DNA of 64,000 bases, from the NCBI GenBank assembly GCA_029844215.1, contig CM056721.1, forward strand, positions 12,846,368-12,910,367, in the 5' to 3' direction. How positions within the stretch are numbered: position 1 is the stretch's first letter; each line of letters opens with the position of its first letter. This stretch comes from Przewalskia tangutica (taxonomy: Eukaryota; Streptophyta; Magnoliopsida; Solanales; Solanaceae). A program made the translations under genes and the position numbers. Below the pieces are notes generated by a model. That model did not search any database and was not told where the DNA came from. It saw nothing but the letters and a program-made list of their open reading frames with translations. This document shows positions 1 through 12,247 of this stretch, one piece after another.

Positions 1-76
1 ATATTTGAGGGATACAAGCATATAATATTTTAAAACCAAACAAGTTCAGGCAGGCGTTAATAGAATCCTTACTCAC

Positions 77-1462
77 CATTGTTCCTTTAACTTGAGTGGT
101 AATGTGACCCCTCTCAGAGTCACCTAGAAGCTTGGATAGTCCAAAATCAGCAACTTTTGCGTTTAGGCGTTCATCCAGCAAAATATTGTTGGACTTGATG
201 TCCCTGTGTATGATGGGAGGATTGACAAGGTCATGCAAATACTGCAAACCTCTGGCTGCTCCAATGGCTATTTTCAGTCTCCTCATCCAATCTAACCTGA
301 TCCCAGTCTTGCCTACAAGTACAAATTTCATTACATTCTCCAGACAAATTTCCGTTATGGTGAAGTTAAAAGGAGCTAGTTTCAAAAAATCAATAAGAAG
401 GGACCAACATATACCTGAAAGACCGTCTTTTAAGGTGCCATTAGGAATATACTCGTACACCAGCATCTGTTCAGCTTGATTGAAACAAAAGCCAACAAGG
501 CCAACAACATTTTTGTGATGAACCCTTGAGAGAAGTTCTATCTCAGTTTTGAACTCAAGTGCACCCTGCATAGACCCTTGTAGAGCTCTTTTAATCGCAA
601 CCAATTCTCCATTTGGAAGAGTTCCTCTGTAAACCTGTAGAGCCACACTTCTACAGTTTAGAAACTTTTACAGTTCCAATTTATTGTCAAGAAATTTTCT
701 TTTCAGTGAAGAGAAGCTGGTACAAACAAGAACAAAAATATGCATACCTACTGGAGAGAGTGAAAAAGATCTAAGGTACCTTTATAAAATAGGAAGACTA
801 TGCAACTAAAGCGGAGACACATCAGAGATGCTTATGAATTTTTTAAACATAAAGGAAACTGGATTCAATGACAAATATACCAGTATTATGGCTTGCTAAT
901 CAATTTGCTCCATCTAGCTCATTTGGTTTGGACAATTTGCAAACACTAGTTTTTGGGGTGATGACACAAATTTTCTCAGCTAATTCAATGCCTTTCTCTT
1001 GATTCTTATAAGAGAACAGCTCGGGAGAAATAATGTCAATGATAGAATTAAGGTTAAGCTCATAATATTTCAATGAAAGCTAACCTTCCCATAACCACCA
1101 AAACCAATATTATTTGTTTCTGAAAAATTATTTGTCCATTTTTTGAGCTCCTCAAATGAGAAAAATCTAGCTCCTGTCAAGTGTGGAACAGCACCACTAT
1201 GTTTATTTGAGTCCCAGGATGCTGCATTAAAAAGAAAGATAGCAACAACCACCATAAGATGAAGTAATAGGTAAATGACAAAATAGTTAGTTCCAAAACT
1301 TACCAAAAGGATCGCTCCTCTTTGCAGCATCTTCAGCTCTTTTCTTTTGCCGGAAAGCATAAATACCAACAATTAGTGCTAAAATTGCAAGGACAGAACC
1401 ACCAACTGCTGCTCCAATGATAATGCCTGTACTACTAGATTTTTTTGAGTCTGTGGATGCCC
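77..1462 (-). other. Transmembrane, juxtamembrane and N-lobe kinase exons (15-18)
   Basis: Exon 15 (1462-1304) encodes a Ser-rich linker, the hydrophobic helix and the stop-transfer RQKKRAED. Exon 16 (1221-1085) carries the FSFEELKKWTNNFSE segment and the glycine loop. Exon 17 (634-415) carries Lys666 and the helix C ELLSRVHHKNVV. Exon 18 (312-77) carries IIHRDIKSNNILLD and VADFGLSKLL. It ends exactly after a Met codon at a GTGAG donor, where GYLDPEY is expected next in this family. No frameshift or stop was seen. Confidence 0.92.
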
Positions 1463-4400
1463 CTGGAGAACAGCATACACATTGACTCAGACTTCTAACT
1501 ATCAGCTTCACTAAGATGAAACGCTAAGATGCAGTTCCATAATGTTCCAAACAATAATTTGAATTTTTAGCAGTCAATTAATGAATAAGTTTTTCTATGA
1601 AAACCAATCGGAATAACTTGTGTCTATACTGAGTAAGTTATTAGTAAATTCATTGAAGTTTATGCAAACTCTTAACAGAAAAATCACTGGAACAATGAAC
1701 GAATTGATCCATCATGTGTATGCAACAAGCCGCGGACCTATTTAGGTTCACAGTTGTTCACGCGAACAATCGGGTTTTTTTTTGCAGTGCTATTTTCCAC
1801 TTTTGAACAACCACAGCATACTCATTCCCTTATACAACGCTGTGATTTTTTTTTCCGAACAACCACTACCAGGGGCGTAGATCCGCCCCTGTATGCAACC
1901 TATTTTTTTTTATAGTTTTACAGTATCTTTGTCTCAAAAGACTAGACATATTTTAGTCGAATACTTGAGAAAGGGTTGATAAAGTGATCAAAACACTAGA
2001 CTTGTAAGAATTGCTCATGTTCAAAGTAAAAAAAATAGAGTAAATTCTTCTGTCCAAAAAAAACAGGTGAAAACTTTATTATCGATACTTCAAATATATA
2101 TATATTGGTTTTCACCCACCAACTTTCTATTATTGTAGATTAGGTTGCACATATATGTAGGAGATGAGAAATGAAAGACAAAAAGGAAAAGGTAATATTT
2201 CTGTAGAAAAATTTATATTACCGTCGAAGTATTTATAGCCTTCACCAATGAAGAAGAAAGGTCCGAATGATGACGGGGGCTTGAAAGTCTGATTACTAAG
2301 CACAAAACCTATTCCGGAAACTCCAGTTCGATTGAAATAATCTTGGCTAGAAGGAAAAACTTGGAGGTGTATTACAAGGTAGTCATCCAAATTTTTCGTT
2401 GGGTTACTGAGGGCAACTGAGTCCACGGGCAGTTGACGTTCTTGGAATGAAAGCACCAAAGACTTTTGGAGAATCTCATAAGTAGTTCTATTTCCCAAGT
2501 TGGAAAAGGAAGGAGCTCTGAAGACTAGGTTGCCTGTATATGGAAAAGCACATTTACAGGTAGGGCTAGAAATTTGATTTTTAGAGCTGCACTCAGTTGG
2601 CAAGCAATTATCTGGTGGGGTTGAATATGTCTCAGTTTGTTGACTTTTGATACAGTAAGTTTCTGTCCGGGCTCCTCCTTCATTGCAAAAAGGATTGCCT
2701 GCAAGCCTACATAGGAAAAAAGTAAGGAAGTGAGTTTAATAAACATGATATAGTGAAGTTTATGGTTTGAAGAATCAAGGACTAAAGCTTACATTATCTG
2801 AAAGGGATACCCTGGTCTTTGAGTAAATGATTCGATGATATTTCTCTGCACATCAATGAGCTGCAACTGGTTGCTATACGTGGTTTCAATTTGAAGAGTG
2901 CCATTGAGTTTGTTACTCCTCAAGATGCTGTAAGCAATGAGCAGATTGTCATCAAATCTCAGCATCATTCAGAGTTAGGACATTTCAGTTAAGACAAATT
3001 TAACTTCAGATACTCAATCTATAGTTTATTATAGCAAAACGACACATAGGGATACTTACACTGTCTGCAGCTGGTATAGACTGAAAAGATTAGCTGGAAC
3101 TGATCCCTGAAGTCCTGTGTTTTCCATTACTCTGCCAATACAAGGTCACTCATTAGGCTAAAAAGAACTTCTAGGAATGGAATCCATAAGAATGAAAAAA
3201 AAGGAAACAAGTTAGAATAAGAATTTACTAGGAAAACGATTGTAATGTAGAATAGGAATAGGATTTCATATATAATATACTACTAGGAAAAGGATTGTAA
3301 TGAAGTATCTATATATAGAACTCAGTGTAATCACGTAGATACAACAATTCAATAATATATTTTCTCCCATAATTTCTCACATGGTATCAGAGCTTCTACC
3401 CTCTTGGTAGAGAATCAAAGAGCTTCCGCTGTCGGCTAGTGGCACTAGAAAATGGGTGTCGCCCGTCTGGCCAAAGATAATGTTAGTGTAGAGTGAAGAT
3501 TGTAGAGAACTTTTCAGATATTTATAAATAAAATATTCTCCTTCAGATGATAGAATATTATCACGAATAAAGGCACGCGGAATGCTGTTTTCCTACGTGA
3601 ACAATTACGATTTCGATCGTTTAATTAGATTCGATGATTTCGCATCATTTTCGGCCATTCTTTTAAGAATTGTTTTTACTGTCAGCATCGCGCAGAGATT
3701 CCGAGATGACCCATACCACTTTCTTCGAGGTTCGACAACTTTTTCGGCATAATTTCTCGTCCAATAGGGTCGTGCCATCATTCCGATCCTACCCACAAAA
3801 TATGATCACAATCCTGTGCCTCAATTCCGGCGACTGTTTTGCATCCCCTAGGGCCGTGCCATCTCAGTTACAGTCCCATATTAATCAGCATTCCGATCCT
3901 ACCCACAAAATAACATCACAGTCCCGTGTCTCAATTTCGACGACTGTTTTGCGTCCTCTTCTAGAATATTAGTAAGAAAGTATCCGCTGTGTAATATTCC
4001 AGCGAAGATTCGAAAAACCAAAACAAAAAAAAATCACTACCGCACATATTTTTTCCGGTGGCTACTAGCGTCACATCTCTATTCAGTTCTTACGTTTGCC
4101 TGACTTATCGGGCCGGGGGTGTTGTGCAGAATCCAACATCACCACAACATAGATCAGGTTCAAACTAGTGAGAAACTAATTGTTGTGCAAATTTCCAATA
4201 ATTTCCGGGAAAACAAATCAGTCACCGTACAATATTTCCGGTGATAACATAGTTGTCCGCGTCAAAATTACTTTCGGGTAGTGTTGCGAAAATTTCAACA
4301 CCACCACGAGGTAGATCAGTCCCTTCCGACCAAAACCCAGTCAACGACTCCGAAAAATACCCACTCACGCGCCACCACGTGCAGCTAGAAGTTCCAACTC

Positions 4401-7400
4401 AGGCTAGCGCGTCAGATCCACGCACTGCGCATGCACCTTTTTCCGGCCAGATCTCGGTGATTTTCTTCTTGGGTTGTGTTCGCCAGATTCCATCCATCTT
4501 TCAAGACAGATTTCGCCACATCTCTCGGTTTTGATAAGTTTAACTCCAAAAACACGGGAATTGGAAGTTCAAGTACTAAGATTACTTCAAAATTCCTAAG
4601 GAGGAGATCCAAAAATCGCACATCACAATCCATGAAAAAGCGACGAGGAGGAGGTCTCTTTGGAAGATCTCGACCTAGGTGTAGTTATTGTAATAGGCTT
4701 GGACACATTCGTGAAGTATGATATTCTCTCCATTGTGACCTTGAGGAAGAAGTTTATATGGAGTAACCACCTGGTTTTGTTGCTCAGGGTGAGTCTAACC
4801 TGGTGTGTCAATTGCCTCGGTCACTTTATGGTCTAAAACAGTCTCCAGAGCCTAATTTGGGAAATTCAGCACAATAATTCAGAAGTTTGGCATAACTCAT
4901 ACTAAAGATCTCAGCAGGCTGAAGTTGCTCAATCCAGATCAGGTATACTCTCCGGTGATATTATTACAAAATTTGTGAAGTAAAGTGATCAGCGTGCAAA
5001 TATTTTCACCAAGTCCCTCACTGGTCCTCGTATTAATACATCTGTAACAAGCTCGATACATATGACTTGTATGCACCAGTTTGAGGGGACTGTTAGAATA
5101 TGAATAGAATTTCATATATAGTATCCTACTAGGAAAAATATTGTAATGTACAATAAAAATAAAATTTCATAAATAGTATCCTACTAGGAAAATGATTGTA
5201 ATGAAGTGTCTATAAATAGAGCTCAGTGTAATAGGTACAACAATTCAATAATATATTTTCTCCCATAATTTCTCATCCATATTCAAATGCTGCTCATGGA
5301 CGTGCATACACAAAAAACAAATAGTGAGAGAGCATACAATGTTGTTAAAGATTGCAGGCTTGGGATCCATGATGGAAAATCTGATGCATTAAATGAATTA
5401 TTGCTCATGTCCCTGCAAAAATAAGTGTCACAAAATGATGGTGAGATTAACAAATTTTCTTTTTTTTCTTTTGGCTTGGAAAAAGTAACAAATAGATTGG
5501 GAAGAAATAATTACAGTACGACGTTGAGCAATAATGGATTATCAACTCAAAGGGATAAAGGCACAAAACTTAGGATAAGCAACTTACAAGTAGTTGAGGA
5601 CGTTCATGCCAGTGAGATTTGGCAAAAGACCATCCAAATTATTGTTTGATATGTGGCTGTATGTCAAAATATAATATATCAGAAAATCATAAGGACATGC
5701 AGGAGGTTCTGAAAATAGTTTCAGTTCTACTTACAGTTCATTGACATGTGTGAGATTTTTGAGATTTTGTGGCACAGATCCACTTAATAAATTCCTGTCA
5801 AGACGACTGTTGCAAGCGCAGTAACAAACAATTCATAAGGTATAGAGAGCAAGAAACTTTACTAGATTATAAAGGGGAAGCACAAGATAGCAATACTTAC
5901 AGCACTTCCATCGTCTGTACAAGTCCTAATGTATCCGGGATTTTTCCAGTAAACTTGTTGTTCTCGATAAGCCTAGAAGTTAGAATACACAAACATGAGA
6001 AATCTGTATTTGGCTTGTTGAGATTGCTTAGCTTAATAATCAGCACATTTTGTTTGTATAAGGACATTTTAGTCTTTTACTTGGGCATTTAGTATTATAG
6101 ATATTTTGTATTCTTTGGGGAATGTTAATCAATTCATTTTCTTCTCACTCCTTTGTCACGACTTCTCTGTGCACTCTCTCTCCTTTCTTCCTTAACCGTC
6201 TTTCTCCCTTTCTCCATTCTTCACTCGACTACATCGTCAACAATGGCGATGTAGTGCAGCAATCTGAGTTTCTTCATGGTATCAGAGCCTTCTATAGCAG
6301 CATGGAGCTTAACAGTCGATCGATTGTGAGCCCACAGTAAAATGGGGAAGGAGAATCGGAAGTTGCATGCAAGAGTTTTATACTGTTGAAATAGAAATTA
6401 GAGATTAGAGATTATCGAGGAGATTGAAGGAGGATTCTGCAATTGTGACCAAACAATCGATTGAAGGAGATCGGTTGAAAGAGATCTACAATCGCAGTAA
6501 TCCAAGGAGTGTTGTTCGAGATATCGATTGAAGAAGACCTACAATCGCAGGAATTTGTTCGAGATATCGATTAATTGCTGGAAGAAGAGTTAGTTGTCAA
6601 TTGAAGAATTCTAGCCTAATAATCATGGGAACCATTGAGGAGTCAGTAATCGACCATAATCATCCACTTTATCTCTTCCCTTCGGATGCTCCAGGGTCTC
6701 TGACTATTGGAGTGACTCTCACAGGTATGGATAATTACGCTTTATGGAATAGAGCCATGAGATTAGCTCTATTAGGAAAGAACAAAATTGGTTTCATTGA
6801 TGGAAGTGTGAGGAGAGAACTGTATCATGGAACACAGTCTGGTTTGTGGGAGAGGTGCAATGCAATTGTAGTATCATGGTTAATGGGAAATGTGAGTAAA
6901 AACACGCCACGGGGATGCTATACAATGCGGATTCGCATGCCATTTGGAGAGATCTGAAAGAGAGATTTGATAAGATTAACAGTTCGAGAGCTTTTCAGAT
7001 ACATAAGGAGATAGTTTCCCAACGACAAGGAACCATGTCAGTTTCGATGTACTACTCAAGGCTAAAGGACCTATGGGATGAATATGATTCAATAATACCA
7101 TTGCCATCTTGTTGTGAGAGATCAAGGGAATTCGTAGATCACCTACAGTATCAAAGAATGCTGCAGTTTTTGATGGGACTGAATGATAGTTTAATCAAGC
7201 AAAGAGCCAAGTACTTATGATGCAACAAGTACCCAACCTAAACCAAGTCTATGCTATGATTAACCAAGAGGAAAGTCAGAAGTTAATGCAAGATTCAATG
7301 GAACACACAGTCATGTTCACAGCAAAGAACAAGGGAGGATTTCGAAAAACCAGAAAGCCATTTAACCCTAAAGCAGTGTGTGATTTCTGCCATGTCAAAG

Positions 7401-10400
7401 GACATTTGAAGGTGGACTGTTTTAAACTAATGAAGTGTGACTATTGTCACAAGACAGGACATGTTCGAGATGACTGTTACGAGTTGAGTGGGTATCCTGA
7501 GGACTTCAGGAACAAGCCAAGGAAAGCATATGGCACTAGGAGAGAGAGGTGTATATTATGATAACATTGGCGAGCAATGGTTCTCTGTGTCTGCTGCATA
7601 CAACGGGAATCGTAAAGCACAGACATCGGGAAATCTTACGAAGCGGCAGAACAGAGGTTGCTTAAGATACTTGATGGTGATGAAGAAGCAGGGGGTGTGT
7701 TTGACATCACTGCTAATATGGCAGGTATGTCTGTCATAGATAATAAAGAATTGTGAAATGGATTGTGGATACAGGGGGCCACAAACCATATGGTCAATAA
7801 TGAAGGATTACTAAAGAATAGGCATTGGTTAGAAATGCAGGGAAAGGTGCAAATGCCACGCGAGATTCGGCAAATATTGAACATGTTGGAGATTTGCATC
7901 TAGCGAGTGAAGTGATGGCTTAAACATGTTCTATGCATACCCACATTCAAGTTTAACTTGATGTCTGCTTTCTAAAGTAACCAAAGATGCACCGCAGATG
8001 TTACATTTTTCCCTAAATGTTGTGTGTTTGAGATCTCTATCCGGAAGGTGAGAGCGATTGTAATGAAGAAGGAGGGTTATACATACCGGTATGTGCGCAG
8101 TAAGGAATAAAGGAGGAAGGACTAGAGCTTTGGTTGTTTGAGCAGTAATGACGCCTTGCATTGGCATCTTAGAATGGGGCATGTCCCATGAAAGTGTTAA
8201 GTAAGATACCGCTGCGAAATAGTGATTCTTTTGTCTTGAAGAGTTGTGAAATATGCCCTTTGGCTAGCGGGTTAGGTTACCCTTCCTGTTAGCATCAATA
8301 GGAAATTAGAACCATTTAAGCTTTTACACATGGATGTATGGTCCTTATAAGGTCGAAACTTACAATGGAATGAAATATTTTTGACCATTGTTGATGATTT
8401 TTCTAGATGGACTTGGGTATTTTTGTTAAGGTGAAATCGGATGTGGTTCTTTGTGTTGAAAAATTTCTTCACGAAATTAAAAATCGGTTTGGTGTCCATC
8501 CAGGTGTAAGGTCGAACGGGTCGTAATTCTTTAACTCTAATTGTAGACAATTGTTCCAAACTCATGAGTGACTACGTGAGTTCTTGTCCATATACACCTC
8601 AACAAAATGGTGTAGTGGAAAGGAAGCATAGGCATATTCTGGAGACAGCCAGGGCTATCAAAATACAAGCATCTCTGCCTGACAGATTTTGGGGTTTTTG
8701 TATTGAAAATGCAGCATACATTATTAACAGAATACCTTCTGTCACCCTAAGGAATAAATCCTCTTATGAACTACTGTATAGGCAAGTACCCTCACTCACA
8801 CATCTGAGAGTGATTGGATGTTTGTGTTTTGCAACCAAGTTGTCAAAATTAGATAAACTTGGACCCAGGGCAGTGAGAGCAGTGTTGCTGGGGTATGGTG
8901 TTTCACAAAAGGGCTACAAGTTATATGACATGGAGAATAGAGTGATCTTCATGAGTAGAGATGTGGTATTCATGGAATCTATCTTCCCTTTCCAGAATGA
9001 GACAGAAGACAAAACCATTTTCAAGACAGCACAGGAGCAATTTTGTTTTGAGGATCTCATCATAGTTGAGAGAGTGGCATCTCAGAATCAAGAGAGTCAT
9101 AAAGATACAACAACACCACAAGATTCGAATCTAGATCTTCCCACAGAAAATGAATTTGAACAGAATATGAATACAGTGCCTGCAGGTCCTGTTGACACTG
9201 TTATTGTTAGGAAGTCCATCAGGACATCCAAACCCCCCATATGGCATAAGGATTATGTGACTACACAAGGGTCTTCCAGATGCTTATACTCTATTTCAAA
9301 CACAGTGGACTACACTGGGCTATCACATACTTATCAAGACTTTGTGGGACAGGTTTCTAAAGAAGCTGAACCTCATGATTACACAGATGCAGTGACTGAT
9401 CCAAGGTGGATAGAGGCAATGAAAGTGAAATTCAGGCTTTGGAAGATAACAAGACATGGGAAATGGTGGATTTGCCAACAGGGAAGAAGGCAATAGGGTG
9501 TCGATGGGTGTACAAGGTGAAGTATACAGCTTCTGGAGACATTGAAAGGTTTAAGGCCAGATTAGTTGCAAAGGGATATAACCAAAAGGAAGGTCTTGAC
9601 TACAATGAGACATTTTCTCCTGTAGTCAAGATGACCACTGTTAGAGTTGTTACAGCAATAGCCTCTGCCAAGCAATGGACCATCTACCAAATGGATGTGT
9701 ACAATGCATTCCTACAAGGGGATCTAGATGAAGAGGTTTACATGACATGTCCAGAAGGTTTCCAACAGGCTACCAAAGGCAAGAAACAGGTATGTCGATT
9801 GAAGAAATCTCTATATGGACTGAAGCAGGCTTCTCGACAGTGGAATATCAAGCTTACTACAGCTTTGTTAGCAGCTGGTTTTCGACAAAGTCATAGAGAT
9901 TACTCTGCTTATTAAGAATGTGGAGGAGAAAATAGTGGTCATCCTTGTATATGTTGATGATCTTCTTATCACGAGGAGTGATTTAGAAATGATTCATCAC
10001 ACCAAGATGACATCGCAGATAAGATTCAAAATCAAGGATCTAGGGAACTCAAATATTTCCTTGGAATTGAGTTTGCAAAATACAAGAGGTATTGTGATGC
10101 ACTGCAGGAAGTATGCTTTGGAATTGATATCCATACGGGATTAGCGGGATCAAGGTCCGCCGCTTCACCAATGGAAACAAATCAAGCTAACATCGCAATC
10201 TATGATCAACATATGACATCCAAAGACAGGCATTTATCGAGATCGCTCGTGCACGGATCATTCTTGAAGGATCGAGGACATATAGAGATCGATTGCATCG
10301 TTATACCTTACTAATACAAGACACGATATTTGCTATCTTTGGCAAAGATTGAGCCAATTCATGCGATCACCTAAGGCATCACATTTGGAGGCGTGGATGA

Positions 10401-12212
10401 GGTTAGTGAGATACGAAGCGCACCGATCGTGCATTTTATCGGCGATGCGATTGCTCCACTCTACAAGTGTTCTGCGATGCAGATTGGGGAGCATGTATTA
10501 ACACCAGAAGGTCTATCACTGGTTTTTTAGTGTTGTTTGGGGAATCACCTATATCACGAAGTCAAAGCGGTGATCAGTCTTGAGCTCACGGGCAGAGTAT
10601 AGAGCCATGGCACCTCCGCTGCGTAAATTATGCAGGTTCTTTGGTTTGTATGAAGAACTGGGAGTTACTGTGAAGAAACCAATCTCTGTTTTTACAGACA
10701 GCAAGTCAGCACTCCAAATAGCTGCTAATCCTGTATTCCACGAGAGAACTAAACATATAGACATCGATTGTCATTTCGTGAGAGAATGGATACAACAAGG
10801 ATTAGTACAAGTCCTTTATATGCCGTCCAACGAGCAGCCGGCTGATGTGTTTACTAAGGCACTTGGGAGCTCACATCATGATCGAATCATTTCCAAGCTA
10901 GGATTGAAAAACATTTTCATGGCACCTAGCTTGAGGGAGGGTGTTGAGATTGCTTAGCTTAATAATCAGCACATTTTGTTTGTATAAGGACATTTTAGTC
11001 TTTTACTTGGGCATTTAGTATTATAGATATTTTGTATTCTTTGGGGAATGTTAATCAATTCATTTTCTTCTCACTCCTTTGTCACGACTTCTCTGTGCAC
11101 TCTCTCTCCTTTCTTCCTTAACCGTCTTTCTCCCTTTCTCCATTCTTCACTCGACTACATCGTCAACAATGGCGATGTAGTGCATCAATCTGAGTTTCTT
11201 CATGGCTAAATAATGTTTCAACACAATCTGTTAATCACTTAGTGAAACAGATAACATTAATGAAACAATAAACGAAAACAGAATCTGTTTTGGAAAATAA
11301 TTTCAGAATGTAATCGAGCCCACTTAATTCAAAGTGTGTCCTTAAGGAAATTATTCCCCTCACAGTACTCGAGGTTAACGGAATATCGCCTCCCAGGATA
11401 GAACGATTATCTTACCAGAATAGTAGTACTCCAAATTGTAGTAATAACCACTCAACGCATGTATATCACACAGAATGAAGACAAAATATTTTTTTTGAGT
11501 TCAAGACTGAAATTCAGGATTGAAAAATTAATGAATGAATAAATTCTTGGAATAATCAAGAATTTATAGGTTTTGGAAATCGATTACGAATGTTTGCAAC
11601 CATTCAGAATAGTCACCTAATATTTGGAAGGAAATTCGAAAAAGAGAGGGAGAGCCGGACGGGTCGGGTCGGTCGCGACGGGTCGATCCGTTTGGATTTA
11701 TTTTTAATTAAATAATTAATTAATTAAATTAATTAGCCGGTCGGGGCGGGTCGATCCGTTTGGATTTATTTTTAATTAAATAATTAAAGAAACGTTTGTC
11801 CAAAAAGATTATCAATCAATCGATCTTTTGACAAATCCGAATCCGAATCGTTAAATAATTAAAGAAACGTTTGTCCAAAAAGATTATCAATCAATCGATC
11901 CGAAGCCGAGCGACGACGGCGCGAGGGGTCCTTGCCCTCTCAACCCTTTTAGCAACTAGAGAAGGTGTAATGTAATATATACACCCCTCTTTCCTTCTCC
12001 TTTTTCGATGTGGGACAAAAGAGCATTTTACTCCCTTTAATTTTCATCCCATCATTTCTCATTCACCAATATCAAAACCCAAGACTTACAGATGTATCAG
12101 TGTCAGATTGGAATGCAAAAGACGAGCTGGAATTTCACCGGATAGCTGATTCTTCCCAAAATGACTGTGAAGCAATGTAAACAGTCTTAGAAAATGCAGT
12201 TGAGAGACAAAG

Positions 12213-12247
<35 letters not shown>

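Larger units (their letters stand above)
6016..11202 (+). mobile_element. Young Ty1/copia retrotransposon in intron 7 of the kinase gene
   Basis: The element is 5187 bp, bounded by 261-bp LTRs at 6016-6276 and 10942-11202 that begin TGTTGAG and end TTCTTCA. A perfect 5-bp target duplication TGGCT lies at 6011-6015 and 11203-11207. The LTRs differ at one base (G at 6259, T at 11185), so the insertion is recent. The primer site TGGTATCAGAGCC starts at 6277, matching initiator tRNA-Met, and a polypurine tract GAGGGAGGG ends at 10941. Domains run in Ty1/copia order (gag, protease, integrase, RT, RNase H), antisense to the host gene. The frame is broken several times, so it looks non-functional as written. 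Confidence 0.96.

Noticed and set aside
3205..5280. Target duplication for the intron-11 copia
   Set aside because: TCCAT follows the right LTR, but the bases before the left LTR do not match and the left LTR start is eroded.
8564..9496. 310-codon open frame as an independent gene
   Set aside because: It contains integrase and linker sequence of the intron-7 copia and lacks its own start context.
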